64,000 nucleotides of DNA from the NCBI RefSeq assembly GCF_965229915.1, contig NZ_CBDDJZ010000001.1, forward strand, positions 3,844,001 to 3,908,000. Direction: 5' to 3'. The stretch comes from Marinoscillum sp965229915. Lineage in GTDB: Bacteria > Bacteroidota > Bacteroidia > Cytophagales > Cyclobacteriaceae. Positions 25,026 to 34,418 of the stretch are shown here, piece by piece. The translations under genes were made by a program, and so were the position numbers. Within the stretch, counting starts at the first letter, position 1; each line of letters begins with the position of its first letter. Below the pieces are notes generated by a model. The model saw only the letters and a list, made by a program, of their open reading frames with translations, was not told where the DNA came from and ran no database searches.

Positions 25026-27491
25026 ATGTTTGATGACAAATCTAATGACCCCATTCTACTCACTGATTACATCGATGATGAATCTGGAGAGTTAATAGAA
25101 TTGGTGGCTGAAGATGACGAGGAACCGCTAGGCGACGATGATTTGCCGGCCGAACTCCCCATTTTACCTATTAAAAATACTGTTCTTTTCCCAGGAGTGG
25201 TGATTCCAATTACGGTGAGTCGCAATAAATCCATCAAGCTGGTGAAAAAGGCCTATAAAGGTGATCGAATCATTGGAGTAGTTGCACAAAAAAATCACAA
25301 GAAGGAAGAGGCTTCTTTCGCAGATTTATACGAAGTGGGTACGGTAGCTCGGATACTCAAGATGTTGGTTTTACCTGATGGTAACACCACTATCATTATA
25401 CAGGGTAGGCAACGGTTCAGAATGGGTAATCCGGTGCAGGAGGAACCATTCTTAAAAGCAAGTTTCAAGGTGATAGAGGAAGAAGAGAATATCACCGAAG
25501 ATGAAATGAAGGCTATCACCAGCTCGTTGAAGGAAGCTGCGTACAAAGTGATGAAGCTCAACCCTGAGATCCCGAAGGAAGCTCAGGTGGCGTTGGAAAA
25601 TATTCAGAGTTATACATTCCTTACCCATTTCCTGTCTTCCAATGTAAATGCGGATGTTTCTGATAAACAGAAACTGCTGGAAACAGATGATCCGAAGAGC
25701 CGAGCCGAATTGCTGCTGAAGTACATGCTCAAGGATATCCAAATGCTGGAGCTAAAGCAAGAGATAGCCAGCAAAGTGCACTCTGATATCGATCAGCAGC
25801 AGAAAGAATACTTTTTGCGACAGCAGATGAAAGTCTTGCAGGATGAGCTCGGTCAGGATGGACCAGATCAGGAAATCAATGCCCTTCGTCAAAAAGCCAA
25901 AGACAAAAAATGGCCAGATGAAGTAAAGCAGCATTTTGTGAAGGAGCTTGATAAGATCAGTCGGATGAATCCAGCTGCAGCCGAGTATCCCGTGGCTATG
26001 AGTTATGCTGAACTGCTGGTAGACTTACCATGGCAAGAAGGAACCGAGGATAATTTTGATCTAAAGCACGCTCGCAAAGTTTTGGATCGAGATCATTTCG
26101 GTTTGGAAAAAGTTAAAGAGCGGATTCTGGAATATTTAGCAGTTCGGAAACTGAAAAATGATCTGAAAGGGCCAATTCTCTGCTTATATGGACCTCCCGG
26201 CGTTGGTAAGACCTCTTTGGGTAAGTCTATTGCTGATGCATTGGGTAGAAAATATGTCCGTATGGCACTCGGTGGGGTGCATGACGAGGCTGAGATCAGA
26301 GGTCACCGAAAGACCTATATAGGTGCTATGCCGGGTAAGATCATCCAAAACATCAACAAGGCAAAAAGCTCTAATCCAGTGTTCATTCTCGATGAGATTG
26401 ATAAGGTCAGCTCAGACTTCAGGGGAGATCCATCCAGTGCTTTGCTGGAGGTATTAGATCCAGAGCAAAACAGCACGTTCAAGGACAATTATCTGGAAGT
26501 AGATTATGACCTGTCTAAGGTGCTTTTTATCGCTACCGCCAACTCCCTGGATACCATTCAGCCTCCATTGAGGGACCGAATGGAAATCATTGATATAACT
26601 GGCTATACGCTAGAAGAGAAGGTAGAAATTGCCAAGAAGCACTTGATACCGAAACAGCGCGAAGAGCATGGGTTAAAGGCCAAGGACGTATCGTTCGACA
26701 AATCTGCCATCACGAAGCTTGTGAACGACTACACCCGTGAATCAGGAGTAAGAAGCCTGGAGCGCAAAGTGGCTGCAGTCATTCGTAATGTGGCCAAATC
26801 CATTGCTATGGAAGAGGAATATGAAACGAAGATTACTGCCGAGCAAGTCCGTAAAATTCTTGGAGCTGAAGACTTTGACAAAGAAGCTTACGAGGACAAT
26901 AAGACTCCTGGAGTGGTCACCGGTTTGGCATGGACGCCTGCAGGAGGAGATATCCTTTTTATCGAAACGAGCTTAAGTAGGGGTAAAGGGAAACTAACCC
27001 TTTCTGGTCAGCTGGGTGATGTGATGAAGGAGTCAGCAATGACAGCATTGTCGTATTTGAAAACTCATGCGGCTTCATTGGATATTGACTACCGAGTATT
27101 TGAAAATTACGACCTGCATGTTCACGTTCCTGCAGGGGCGATCCCAAAAGATGGTCCAAGTGCCGGGATTACCATGTTAACTTCGCTTGCTTCGGTATAC
27201 ACTCAGCGCCTGGTGAAGAAAAAACTAGCCATGACGGGTGAGATCACCCTTAGAGGAAAAGTGCTTCCTGTGGGTGGTATTAAAGAAAAAATTCTTGCTG
27301 CGAGAAGAGCCGGTATTACAGAAATCATCATGTGTGAACGAAATAAAAAGGACATTGAAGAAGTTAATGAGAAGTACATCAAAGGGTTGACCATTCATTT
27401 CGTGGCAACTGTTGAGGATGTGCTAGACATTGCTTTACTAACACAGAAGGCGAAAGACCCAATGGAGTTCGTGCTTCCAGAGACCAAATGA
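25026..27491 (+). CDS. lon: ATP-dependent endopeptidase Lon
   Basis: An 821-residue LonA protease. The N-terminal substrate domain begins LPILPIKNTVLFPGVVIPI (from about 44) after an acidic leader. Walker A GPPGVGKT is at residues 389-396, and the protease dyad is Ser712 (in GPSAGITM) with Lys753 (in GGIKEKILAARRAG). It degrades misfolded and regulatory proteins in the cytoplasm. The stop codon overlaps the start of porQ (ATGA, 27488-27491), and hslU follows, so two AAA+ proteolytic components share an operon with a T9SS gene. Confidence 0.97.
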   Translation: MFDDKSNDPILLTDYIDDESGELIELVAEDDEEPLGDDDLPAELPILPIKNTVLFPGVVIPITVSRNKSIKLVKKAYKGDRIIGVVAQKNHKKEEASFADLYEVGTVARILKMLVLPDGNTTIIIQGRQRFRMGNPVQEEPFLKASFKVIEEEENITEDEMKAITSSLKEAAYKVMKLNPEIPKEAQVALENIQSYTFLTHFLSSNVNADVSDKQKLLETDDPKSRAELLLKYMLKDIQMLELKQEIASKVHSDIDQQQKEYFLRQQMKVLQDELGQDGPDQEINALRQKAKDKKWPDEVKQHFVKELDKISRMNPAAAEYPVAMSYAELLVDLPWQEGTEDNFDLKHARKVLDRDHFGLEKVKERILEYLAVRKLKNDLKGPILCLYGPPGVGKTSLGKSIADALGRKYVRMALGGVHDEAEIRGHRKTYIGAMPGKIIQNINKAKSSNPVFILDEIDKVSSDFRGDPSSALLEVLDPEQNSTFKDNYLEVDYDLSKVLFIATANSLDTIQPPLRDRMEIIDITGYTLEEKVEIAKKHLIPKQREEHGLKAKDVSFDKSAITKLVNDYTRESGVRSLERKVAAVIRNVAKSIAMEEEYETKITAEQVRKILGAEDFDKEAYEDNKTPGVVTGLAWTPAGGDILFIETSLSRGKGKLTLSGQLGDVMKESAMTALSYLKTHAASLDIDYRVFENYDLHVHVPAGAIPKDGPSAGITMLTSLASVYTQRLVKKKLAMTGEITLRGKVLPVGGIKEKILAARRAGITEIIMCERNKKDIEEVNEKYIKGLTIHFVATVEDVLDIALLTQKAKDPMEFVLPETK

Positions 27492-28486
27492 CCTTGAGAT
27501 ACCTATCTGCTATATTCATACTGCTGAGCTCTGTGGCTCATGCTCAATTCCATGCATACCAAAGTCTAAATGCATCTTTCGGCGCAAGAAATGCTGCCCT
27601 CGGAGGCCGAGTGGTATCATTGGCAGATGGTGACTTGATGCAGTTTGCCCATAATCCGGGAGTTTTGGATTCCGTGAGCAGCGGTGCAATCGCTTTGAAT
27701 TACAGTCCATACTTTGCAGGGATCCATGGTTTTCAAGGAAGCTACTACCACACGTTTGATAAAATAGGCGGGTTGGCATTTGCGGTTTCCTATTTGGACT
27801 ATGGCACTTTTACACAAACTGCGGATAATGGAGATGTAGAAGGTGAATTCACTGCGGATGACCTGATGGTTGTGGTAGGTAAAAGCCATCGGGTTGGTAG
27901 TTTCTCACTCGGAACAAATCTGAAATATGCTCGAAACGGGATAGCAGGTTATGGTTCCTCGATGATTTTGGGCGATCTGGGAGGAATATACCGAGCACCT
28001 GGCGTAGATTGGACCATTGGCTTGGTCTTTAAAAACTTTGGATTGGTTTTCGATCAGTATACCTCTGGAGATATGCAGGTGCCTTTTGATGTACAGATAG
28101 GCACTTCCATTAAGCCTGAACACATGCCGTTTCGGTTCAGTATCTCGGCTTACAATATCACCGAGCAGGATGTTTATTTTGCAGAAGCATCAGATGTGAG
28201 CACGTCCAGATCCGTGGAAATAGCGGATAAATTTCTACGGCACATTACCGTAGGGACTGAACTGATCATAAGTGATGGGTTGCAGTTTTTGATCGGATAT
28301 AATCACCTCAGAAGGCAGGAGCTTAAGGTAAACGATAAAGGATATGGTGCAGGCTTTAGTTTTGGGATGAAGGTAGCGATCAAACAGTTTGAGATTCGCT
28401 ACTCTCACGCAACGTATCATTCAGCAGGTGGTACAGATTTTTTTACGTTACAGACTAACATTAATTCCTTCAAAAAGGTATTGTAG
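27488..28486 (+). CDS. porQ: Type IX secretion system protein PorQ
   Basis: A 332-residue outer-membrane barrel protein with a signal peptide (ending SVAHAQ, about residue 20). The PorQ-family N-terminus NASFGARNAALGGRVVSLADGD and the following LMQFAHNPGVLD are clear. The remainder is short alternating strands of a FadL/PorV-like barrel. PorQ belongs to the T9SS attachment complex with PorU, PorV and PorZ in Porphyromonas, which processes cargo carrying C-terminal sorting domains, such as the 1465-residue protein at 43357-47754. It overlaps lon by 4 bp and lies 2 bp before hslU. Confidence 0.9.
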   Translation: MTLRYLSAIFILLSSVAHAQFHAYQSLNASFGARNAALGGRVVSLADGDLMQFAHNPGVLDSVSSGAIALNYSPYFAGIHGFQGSYYHTFDKIGGLAFAVSYLDYGTFTQTADNGDVEGEFTADDLMVVVGKSHRVGSFSLGTNLKYARNGIAGYGSSMILGDLGGIYRAPGVDWTIGLVFKNFGLVFDQYTSGDMQVPFDVQIGTSIKPEHMPFRFSISAYNITEQDVYFAEASDVSTSRSVEIADKFLRHITVGTELIISDGLQFLIGYNHLRRQELKVNDKGYGAGFSFGMKVAIKQFEIRYSHATYHSAGGTDFFTLQTNINSFKKVL

Positions 28487-28488
28487 AT

Positions 28489-29868
28489 ATGAACAAGAAT
28501 TTGACACCACGGCAGATTGTCGCCGAATTGGATAAATACATCATTGGACAGAAAGATGCCAAGCGCAATGTGGCGATAGCTCTGCGTAACCGCTGGCGAC
28601 GGATGAATGTAAAAGCGGAGATTCAGGGAGAAATAGTGCCTAATAACATTCTGATGATTGGTGCCACTGGTGTAGGTAAAACAGAAATCGCAAGACGTTT
28701 GGCTCATTTGGCTGATGCACCATTTACTAAAGTGGAAGCATCCAAATTTACCGAAGTAGGCTATGTGGGCAGAGATGTGGAAAGCATGATCCGTGATCTG
28801 GTAGAACAAGCCGTGGATATGGTGAAAACAGCTAAAAAAGCGGAAGTAGAGGAGAAGGCAAAGGAAATCGTGGAGGGTATTATCCTGGATGCGTTGATTC
28901 CACCACTCAAAGGTTCTCCTACCCCTCATGCATCTGGCATGGGTAAGGATCAGCCAGAGGACGAAAGAGAGCTGAATGAAAAAACTCGTGAGCGTTTCCG
29001 TGAAAAAATCCGAGATGGGGAAATGGACGATCGTAAGATCGAGATTGATGTGAAGCAAAACTCTACCCCGGGAATGGGAATGATAGGAGGAGGTATGGAC
29101 GAGGCGTCTATGATCAATCTACAGGAAATGCTCGGTAATATGCTTCCGAAAAAGACCAAGAAAAGAAAGGTGACGATTGCCGAAGCACGCAAGATCTTAC
29201 TAGAAGAGGAGTCTTCCAAGCTGATCGATATGGATGAGGTGAAGGAAGAGGCACTTAGGAAGGCTGAAAATACGGGTATCGTCTTTATAGATGAGGTCGA
29301 TAAAATCGCTGGTAATTCACGAGGAGGTCAAGGAGGTCCAGACGTCAGTAGAGAAGGTGTACAACGAGATATGCTGCCAATTGTAGAAGGTAGCTCTGTA
29401 ACTACCAAATACGGCATTGTTCATACAGATCACATTCTCTTCATCGCTGCTGGTGCTTTTCACTTCAGCAAACCTTCCGATCTGATACCGGAGCTTCAAG
29501 GACGCTTTCCGATTCGTGTAGAGTTGGACAACCTCACCAAAGGGGATTTCCTCAGCATTTTGAAGGAACCTAAGAACGCGCTTACCAAACAGTATATAGC
29601 CTTGATCAATTCTGAAGATGTGGATTTGACCTTTCAGGATGATGCCTTAGAGCGTCTGGCTGAGATTGCTTTTCAGATCAATGAGGAGGTGGAAAATATC
29701 GGGGCAAGAAGGCTCCATACGGTGATGAGTAAACTGCTCAATGATATACTCTTTGAGATCCCTGACACTATTGGGCCGAATGCCAAAATAGTGGTGGACA
29801 AGGCCCTGGTAGAGGAAAAACTGAGCGGTCTGGTGAAAGACAAGGATTTGAGTCAGTACATACTCTAA
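28489..29868 (+). CDS. hslU: ATP-dependent protease ATPase subunit HslU
   Basis: A 459-residue AAA+ unfoldase. The N-terminus LTPRQIVAELDKYIIGQ is typical, and Walker A GATGVGKTE is at residues 58-66. The inserted I-domain spans about 110-235 and includes a Gly/Met-rich stretch. Walker B is GIVFIDEVDKIA and the sensor region GARRLHTVMSKLL is near the end. HslU feeds the HslV peptidase. hslV is not adjacent, as is common when the genes are split in Bacteroidota. It starts 2 bp after porQ and ends before a terminator. Confidence 0.97.
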   Translation: MNKNLTPRQIVAELDKYIIGQKDAKRNVAIALRNRWRRMNVKAEIQGEIVPNNILMIGATGVGKTEIARRLAHLADAPFTKVEASKFTEVGYVGRDVESMIRDLVEQAVDMVKTAKKAEVEEKAKEIVEGIILDALIPPLKGSPTPHASGMGKDQPEDERELNEKTRERFREKIRDGEMDDRKIEIDVKQNSTPGMGMIGGGMDEASMINLQEMLGNMLPKKTKKRKVTIAEARKILLEEESSKLIDMDEVKEEALRKAENTGIVFIDEVDKIAGNSRGGQGGPDVSREGVQRDMLPIVEGSSVTTKYGIVHTDHILFIAAGAFHFSKPSDLIPELQGRFPIRVELDNLTKGDFLSILKEPKNALTKQYIALINSEDVDLTFQDDALERLAEIAFQINEEVENIGARRLHTVMSKLLNDILFEIPDTIGPNAKIVVDKALVEEKLSGLVKDKDLSQYIL

Positions 29869-29882
29869 GCAATTAACCTTGT

Positions 29883-29906
29883 AAGCCGCTTTTTGCGGCT
29901 TTTTTT
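29883..29906 (+). terminator. Rho-independent terminator after hslU
   Basis: Stem AAGCCGC (29883-29889), loop TTTTT, stem GCGGCTT (29895-29901), then T to 29906. It lies 15 bp after the hslU stop and ends the lon-porQ-hslU transcript. The following stretch to 30083 holds no convincing gene. Confidence 0.9.
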
Positions 29907-30083
29907 ATGCACTTACTTCACGACGCATTGAAGGATTTGCCTGATATGTTGCTTCAATTTTCTCCTAAATTGTACGCTGAAATGTCAGGACAGATTTAAC
30001 CCAAGTTATGAGTTAAACGCATAATTTGCCCTGCTGGGTCTGATGAATGGCTTGTCAGACCGTGACTGAAATGATAATCCAGG

Positions 30084-30707
30084 TTAAATGACACAACGGA
30101 TAATATCATGCTTTACATCAACACGATATTTGTCATTTTTGCTTTTAATATAGTTGGTTAACTCCTCTAAAGTAGGGTAGTCTCTCTCTCCTGTGAAACA
30201 CCTGGCATCATCGATTAAAAGAGTGTGTTCAAAGTCCTTATGGCTCAATATGGCATCTAACTCTTCAAGTATTGGGCAGTCTTTATCCCCCCTTGCCGTG
30301 ACTCCTGCGGAATAGTGACCATCCAGCCAGAATATTGCAGGCTCATTTATCTTTGATAATAGATCGGGAAGAACTTTTCCGCTATCACCTTGTAGGATGG
30401 TGATGTTTTTATCTCTTTTAAATTTTTTCTGCGCCTTATCAAACAAATCCAGTCCTAGTTCTATGGAATATATTGCCTTAAAGTTCTTTTTCTGAGCTTT
30501 GACCATGGCACCATTATAAGTTCCCGTTTCTATGAAAACATCATATGAGTATTTCATTTGATATTCTTTAATGGTCAATTGTTTAACCAAGTGAGGAGGA
30601 GGAACCGGACATCCATTACTTTCCCATTCCATCAGAACCTGCTTTTCTTTTTTCGATTCCTTTTTTTGTTTCAGAGTATGCAGGATTTTCTGAATCATTT
30701 TTTTCAT
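30084..30707 (-). CDS. Class I SAM-dependent methyltransferase-like protein
   Basis: A 207-residue protein with a Rossmann methyltransferase pattern. Motif I is FIETGTYNGAMV (about 58-69), the acidic ribose-binding strand is YSIELGLDLF, then ITILQGDSGKVLPDL and IFWLDGHYSAGVTARGDKD, and a later DDARCF. The N-terminus is very lysine-rich (MKKMIQKILHTLKQKKESKK). The substrate is unknown; relatives are often found with surface-polysaccharide genes. The coding sequence is visibly more AT-rich than its neighbours, and the flanks (29907-30083, 30708-30970) hold no intact genes, which suggests recent acquisition or an island of decay. Confidence 0.65.
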   Translation of the reverse strand: MKKMIQKILHTLKQKKESKKEKQVLMEWESNGCPVPPPHLVKQLTIKEYQMKYSYDVFIETGTYNGAMVKAQKKNFKAIYSIELGLDLFDKAQKKFKRDKNITILQGDSGKVLPDLLSKINEPAIFWLDGHYSAGVTARGDKDCPILEELDAILSHKDFEHTLLIDDARCFTGERDYPTLEELTNYIKSKNDKYRVDVKHDIIRCVI

Positions 30708-30970
30708 ACACTTGGTTAATACTCGTCGTAGATTGAAGCTTACAAAATAAACTCGTGGCTAATCTAGTCCATATTTTGAAGTTCATGATGATCGTGTGAT
30801 ACTTCTTTTACTTGCTAAAAAGAATCCAGAGAATGCGCCTTTTGAGGAAATATTACTGATGTTTCAGAAAACCATCAGATGGGGTGTGAAGGTAGTATCG
30901 GCCAAACCTGGAGGAAGAAAACTCAGTGATACAGAAGGCCAAGTCCTCATTCAGTATCCCGCAAAAAAAA

Positions 30971-31750
30971 CTAGGAAGTCGCTTGTGCCGCTTTTTTCAT
31001 TTTGGTTGTGGCTGTTTCATAGTCTTCATCATAGTCAGCTCTAATGGTACCAAATAAGCGGTCCCACACCAAAGTGTAAAGGCCGTAATTTCCATGGAAT
31101 TTTTTGTGGTGTTGGTTGTGAGCTACTGAGGTGTTTACATATTTGCCCAATCCCGTTTTGTGAAAACCTGCTGGAAAGAGCTCGTAGCCCAGGTGTCCGT
31201 ACACGTTGTAGATGATTTGGAAGATCATGAATAGAACTATAATGAACGGGTGCGTAGGGACTGTAAAGACCAGGATAGGTATGATCAGGGTTTCAATAAC
31301 GGCTTCAATCGGGTGAAAAGCGTAAGCTGTCCAGGGAGATGGATTTGTCGATAGGTGATGCACCTTGTGCACGGCTTTGAAAAGCTTAGGATGATGCATC
31401 AATCGATGTGCCCAATAGAAATAAAAGTCATGGATGATAAAAATAGGCACCACTGTCAATACCCAATACCAGTTTGGCTTAGCATCCCAGTCATAAAAGA
31501 GCACATTGTAATTTCTAAATGTTTTAAAGCTCAGGTGAGCAATTACTGTAAATATGGCTACCGTCAGCAGGGAATAAAGAAGATCTCTGCGATATTCAGC
31601 GTTCTTAGGAAAACGCTCCTGTATCTTTTTGAAAGGCAGTTTGTTTTTGAAGAGAATATAGAAAATCAGGAAGGCAATACCTGCGGCCAGTACATAGCGA
31701 ATGCCTATGCGGTAATAAGTGTACGGAAAACTCGAAATAAACTCTTCCAT
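30971..31750 (-). CDS. Sterol desaturase / fatty acid hydroxylase family membrane protein
   Basis: A 259-residue integral membrane protein with the di-iron histidine clusters of the family: HDFYFYWAHRLMHH (about 105-118), HKVHH (about 126-130), and a late HNQHHKKFHG box (about 215-224). Several hydrophobic segments alternate with them. Members hydroxylate or desaturate lipids, using O2 and a di-iron centre. The precise lipid (sphingolipid, carotenoid or fatty acid) is not determined. It stands upstream of the methyltransferase region and downstream of glsA on the same strand, with 22 bp to the glutaminase stop. Confidence 0.88.
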   Translation of the reverse strand: MEEFISSFPYTYYRIGIRYVLAAGIAFLIFYILFKNKLPFKKIQERFPKNAEYRRDLLYSLLTVAIFTVIAHLSFKTFRNYNVLFYDWDAKPNWYWVLTVVPIFIIHDFYFYWAHRLMHHPKLFKAVHKVHHLSTNPSPWTAYAFHPIEAVIETLIIPILVFTVPTHPFIIVLFMIFQIIYNVYGHLGYELFPAGFHKTGLGKYVNTSVAHNQHHKKFHGNYGLYTLVWDRLFGTIRADYDEDYETATTKMKKAAQATS

Positions 31751-31772
31751 CTCTGAAAGTTAACGGCTAAAT

Positions 31773-32687
31773 CTAAAACAACGAAATGCCGAGTTTCGTT
31801 GTGAGCATCTCCAGAAAATATAGTGCTTTTCTCGGATTTCCTTTTCGGTTGAGTGGAGGACTATATACCGCAATGCTAAACTCCCCGGGAAGTACTGCCA
31901 CCACACCACCACCAACTCCACTTTTTCCAGCAAGGCCAACTCTAAAGGCAAATTCACCTGCCTCATCATAGAATCCGCAGGTGAGCATCAGTGCATTGAT
32001 GCGTTTGGTCAATCCCCGATCCAAAATCTGAGTATCTGTATAAATATTATGTCCATGATTGGCGAGGTAAAGAAATGACTTAGCCAGCTGGTAGCAATTC
32101 ATTTCTATGGCGCAGTGATCGGTGTACACTTCCATGAGGTCGTCTACCTCGCGCTGAAGATTCCCATACGATTTCAGCATGTGGGCCACTGCGTAGTTTC
32201 TACTAGCGCAAGCTAATTCTGATCTCTTGACATTCTCGTTTACCACTATAGACTCTTCACCAGACACATTGGAGATAAATTGTTTAATTTCCTCTTTGGC
32301 ATTTGGATAAAGGCTCATCACGGTATCTGTGGTGACCAATGCGCCAGAGTTGATGAAAGGGTTTCTGGGGATTCCGTTCTCATACTCCAACTGGGCCAGG
32401 TTATTGAAAGGGTTGCCGGAAGGCTCCACATTCACTCGTTTCCACAGGTCTACCCCAACTTGTGAATAGGCCAGTACAAGCGTATGTACTTTGGATATAC
32501 TTTGGATGCTGAATGGTTGCAAGCTATCACCACATTGGAATTCTTCACCGTTTTTATCTACCAGGCAGACTCCAAACTGATTGGGATCTACCGATGCAAG
32601 CTCTGGAATATAATCCGCGAGCTTCCCTTTTACGGGCATTTGTAGCAGTTCATGGTATACCTCTTCGATGATCTCCTGATAGTCCAT
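31773..32687 (-). CDS. glsA: Glutaminase A
   Basis: A 304-residue serine-dependent beta-lactamase-fold glutaminase that hydrolyses glutamine to glutamate and ammonia. The active-site SISK motif is at residues 63-66, within QPFSIQSISKVHTLVLA. Further family blocks are NPFINSGALVTTD and GLAGKSGVGGGVVAVLPG. Length (about 305) is standard. It lies between the SixA-like phosphatase and the desaturase gene on the minus strand. Confidence 0.95.
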   Translation of the reverse strand: MDYQEIIEEVYHELLQMPVKGKLADYIPELASVDPNQFGVCLVDKNGEEFQCGDSLQPFSIQSISKVHTLVLAYSQVGVDLWKRVNVEPSGNPFNNLAQLEYENGIPRNPFINSGALVTTDTVMSLYPNAKEEIKQFISNVSGEESIVVNENVKRSELACASRNYAVAHMLKSYGNLQREVDDLMEVYTDHCAIEMNCYQLAKSFLYLANHGHNIYTDTQILDRGLTKRINALMLTCGFYDEAGEFAFRVGLAGKSGVGGGVVAVLPGEFSIAVYSPPLNRKGNPRKALYFLEMLTTKLGISLF

Positions 32688-32751
32688 ATGGCAAAGCTGT
32701 CAAATTTTACAGACTACCTGAAGCGATCCAAGTGGTATCTCGCAGATAGGA

Positions 32752-33246
32752 TCACTTGGGGAGTCTTTTAGGGATCACCAGCAGTTTTCTGGATAGACTG
32801 CCTGGTTTGAGTTCTTTCCATGATTCGATATCCAAATCGAACCCACAAACTCCCCCTGTAGGAAGATTGTCGAGATATTCCGTGCCCAGGTCGTTTACCA
32901 GTTCGGTAAATCCTGGGTTGTGACCGAAAATGGCAATAGAATCTATGCTATCGTTTTGCTTGTGCAGCAAGTTGAGTATTTCTGAGGACCCGGTGTGGTA
33001 GAGCTGTGACGATAGTACAATCTCGTCTTCAGGGTAGCCCCACTCATCGGCTATGAGTAGTCCGGTGTAAAGAGCCCTACTGGCAGGACTTGAAATCATC
33101 AGATCCGGAGTTGGTTCATTGTCACTGAGGTATTTACCTACTCTGGGGGCATCTCGGCGGCCTCTGATGCCCAGCGGTCGATCCATGTCCTGCAGGTCAA
33201 ACGCCCAGGAGGACTTGGCATGTCTGATGATGTATAAAGTCTTCAT
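32752..33246 (-). CDS. SixA-like histidine phosphatase
   Basis: A 164-residue histidine-phosphatase-superfamily protein. The catalytic RHAKSSW follows the first strand (LYIIRHAKSSW, residues 4-14), and the second catalytic histidine lies in IFGHNPGFTELV (about 110-121). SixA removes phosphate from histidine phosphotransfer proteins in E. coli; small relatives act on various phosphohistidines. It starts 13 bp after the GT9 gene stop on the same strand. The stop codon lies in a hairpin-forming stretch (CCAAGTG 32728-32734 with CACTTGG 32753-32759). Confidence 0.88.
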   Translation of the reverse strand: MKTLYIIRHAKSSWAFDLQDMDRPLGIRGRRDAPRVGKYLSDNEPTPDLMISSPASRALYTGLLIADEWGYPEDEIVLSSQLYHTGSSEILNLLHKQNDSIDSIAIFGHNPGFTELVNDLGTEYLDNLPTGGVCGFDLDIESWKELKPGSLSRKLLVIPKRLPK

Positions 33247-33259
33247 GTTGAGTTAATGG

Positions 33260-34276
33260 CTAATCTGGGATGTAAAAATCGAATTTAAGGTCCTTCATGC
33301 ATTTGAAATGACCTTTGGGACACTTACCATATCCTAACTTGCTGCAGGGCCGACAGTTTAAATTTTTGTTCTCAAAAATGGTGAATTTGGTTCTATATGG
33401 ATACATACCGAACTCAGGAACGGTGCTTCCCCAGATGGTAAACACATCTTTCTTAAACGCCGCTGCTATGTGCATCATGCCTGTGTCATGGCTAAATACC
33501 CAGCTAGCCTGTTTAACCAGTGAGGCAGATTGGTTGATGTTAAATTTTCCGCAGGCATTAAATACCACCGCCTTTTTCCCCAGTTCTTCCAGTCCTTTGT
33601 CGTAGATGGTCGGGTGATCATAACCTTTGAAGAAGGCTTCTGCCTGCTGACCTACATCGGCATCTTCTTTGCCACCTATTAATACAATAGGCTTGTTGAT
33701 GCGATCACATAGTTCTATCAGCCGATCCTTAGGGAGTCGTTTGGTTTGGTATTTACCACCAATAGCCACTACTGCGTATCCTTGTTGATATCCTTCCGGT
33801 AACCAATCCAACTCTACTTCATCCTTTTCTGGGATGAAATAATCAAGTCCCAATTCATCCTGCATGATATCTAATGAGGCCAATGTGTCCATGTAGCGAT
33901 CTACAATATGAACGTTTGGGAGCAAATTGATCTTGAAGTTAGTGAGCAGCCACTTTTTTACATTCAGCTTTTGGACTGTACGCGTCTTACCATGAACTAA
34001 AAGTTTGATCAAACTCGTTCTTAAATTGGCATGCAGGTCTACAATTAGATCATACTTTTCCTGGCGCAACCTCTTAGTGAATCTCAGGAGTGGTTCGTTA
34101 GGGTCCAATAGATGGAGTTGATCGATGTATGGGTTTTCCGTTAAGAGTGGTTCATACTCTTGTTTGGTGGCATAGTGTACTTCTGTGATTCTGGGGGCCG
34201 TTTTCAGGTTGCGGATGACCGGTGTAGTCAATACAATATCACCAATGGAAGAAAAACGAAGTATTAGTACTTTCAT
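33260..34276 (-). CDS. Glycosyltransferase family 9 (ADP-heptose:LPS heptosyltransferase-like)
   Basis: A 338-residue GT9 enzyme of GT-B fold. The N-terminal VLILRFSSIGDIVLTTPV is diagnostic, and the nucleotide-sugar region contains the FSHDTGMMHIAAAF block near residue 268. The C-terminus has four cysteines in CRPCSKLGYGKCPKGHFKC, a pattern also present in the second GT9 of this window (57638-58576). Family members transfer heptose or other sugars onto the lipopolysaccharide core at the inner face of the membrane. It is the first gene of a minus-strand run GT9-sixA-glsA-desaturase. Confidence 0.9.
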   Translation of the reverse strand: MKVLILRFSSIGDIVLTTPVIRNLKTAPRITEVHYATKQEYEPLLTENPYIDQLHLLDPNEPLLRFTKRLRQEKYDLIVDLHANLRTSLIKLLVHGKTRTVQKLNVKKWLLTNFKINLLPNVHIVDRYMDTLASLDIMQDELGLDYFIPEKDEVELDWLPEGYQQGYAVVAIGGKYQTKRLPKDRLIELCDRINKPIVLIGGKEDADVGQQAEAFFKGYDHPTIYDKGLEELGKKAVVFNACGKFNINQSASLVKQASWVFSHDTGMMHIAAAFKKDVFTIWGSTVPEFGMYPYRTKFTIFENKNLNCRPCSKLGYGKCPKGHFKCMKDLKFDFYIPD

Positions 34277-34418
34277 AGAAGCGGAAGATACGATGCGCCG
34301 GTTTTATTTACTAGATTTATAAGGATTAGCGGCGTTGATTGTTTGGAAAAATGATTGGAAACAAAAGCAAGCGATTAGCACTTCTACTAATAAGGTTGTT
34401 GTGATGTTACGGTGTCTT

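Noticed and set aside
30796..31044. A plus-strand 82-codon frame before the desaturase gene end
   Set aside because: Starts in non-coding sequence, runs 74 bp into the opposite-strand desaturase gene, and has no family resemblance; at most a gene remnant.
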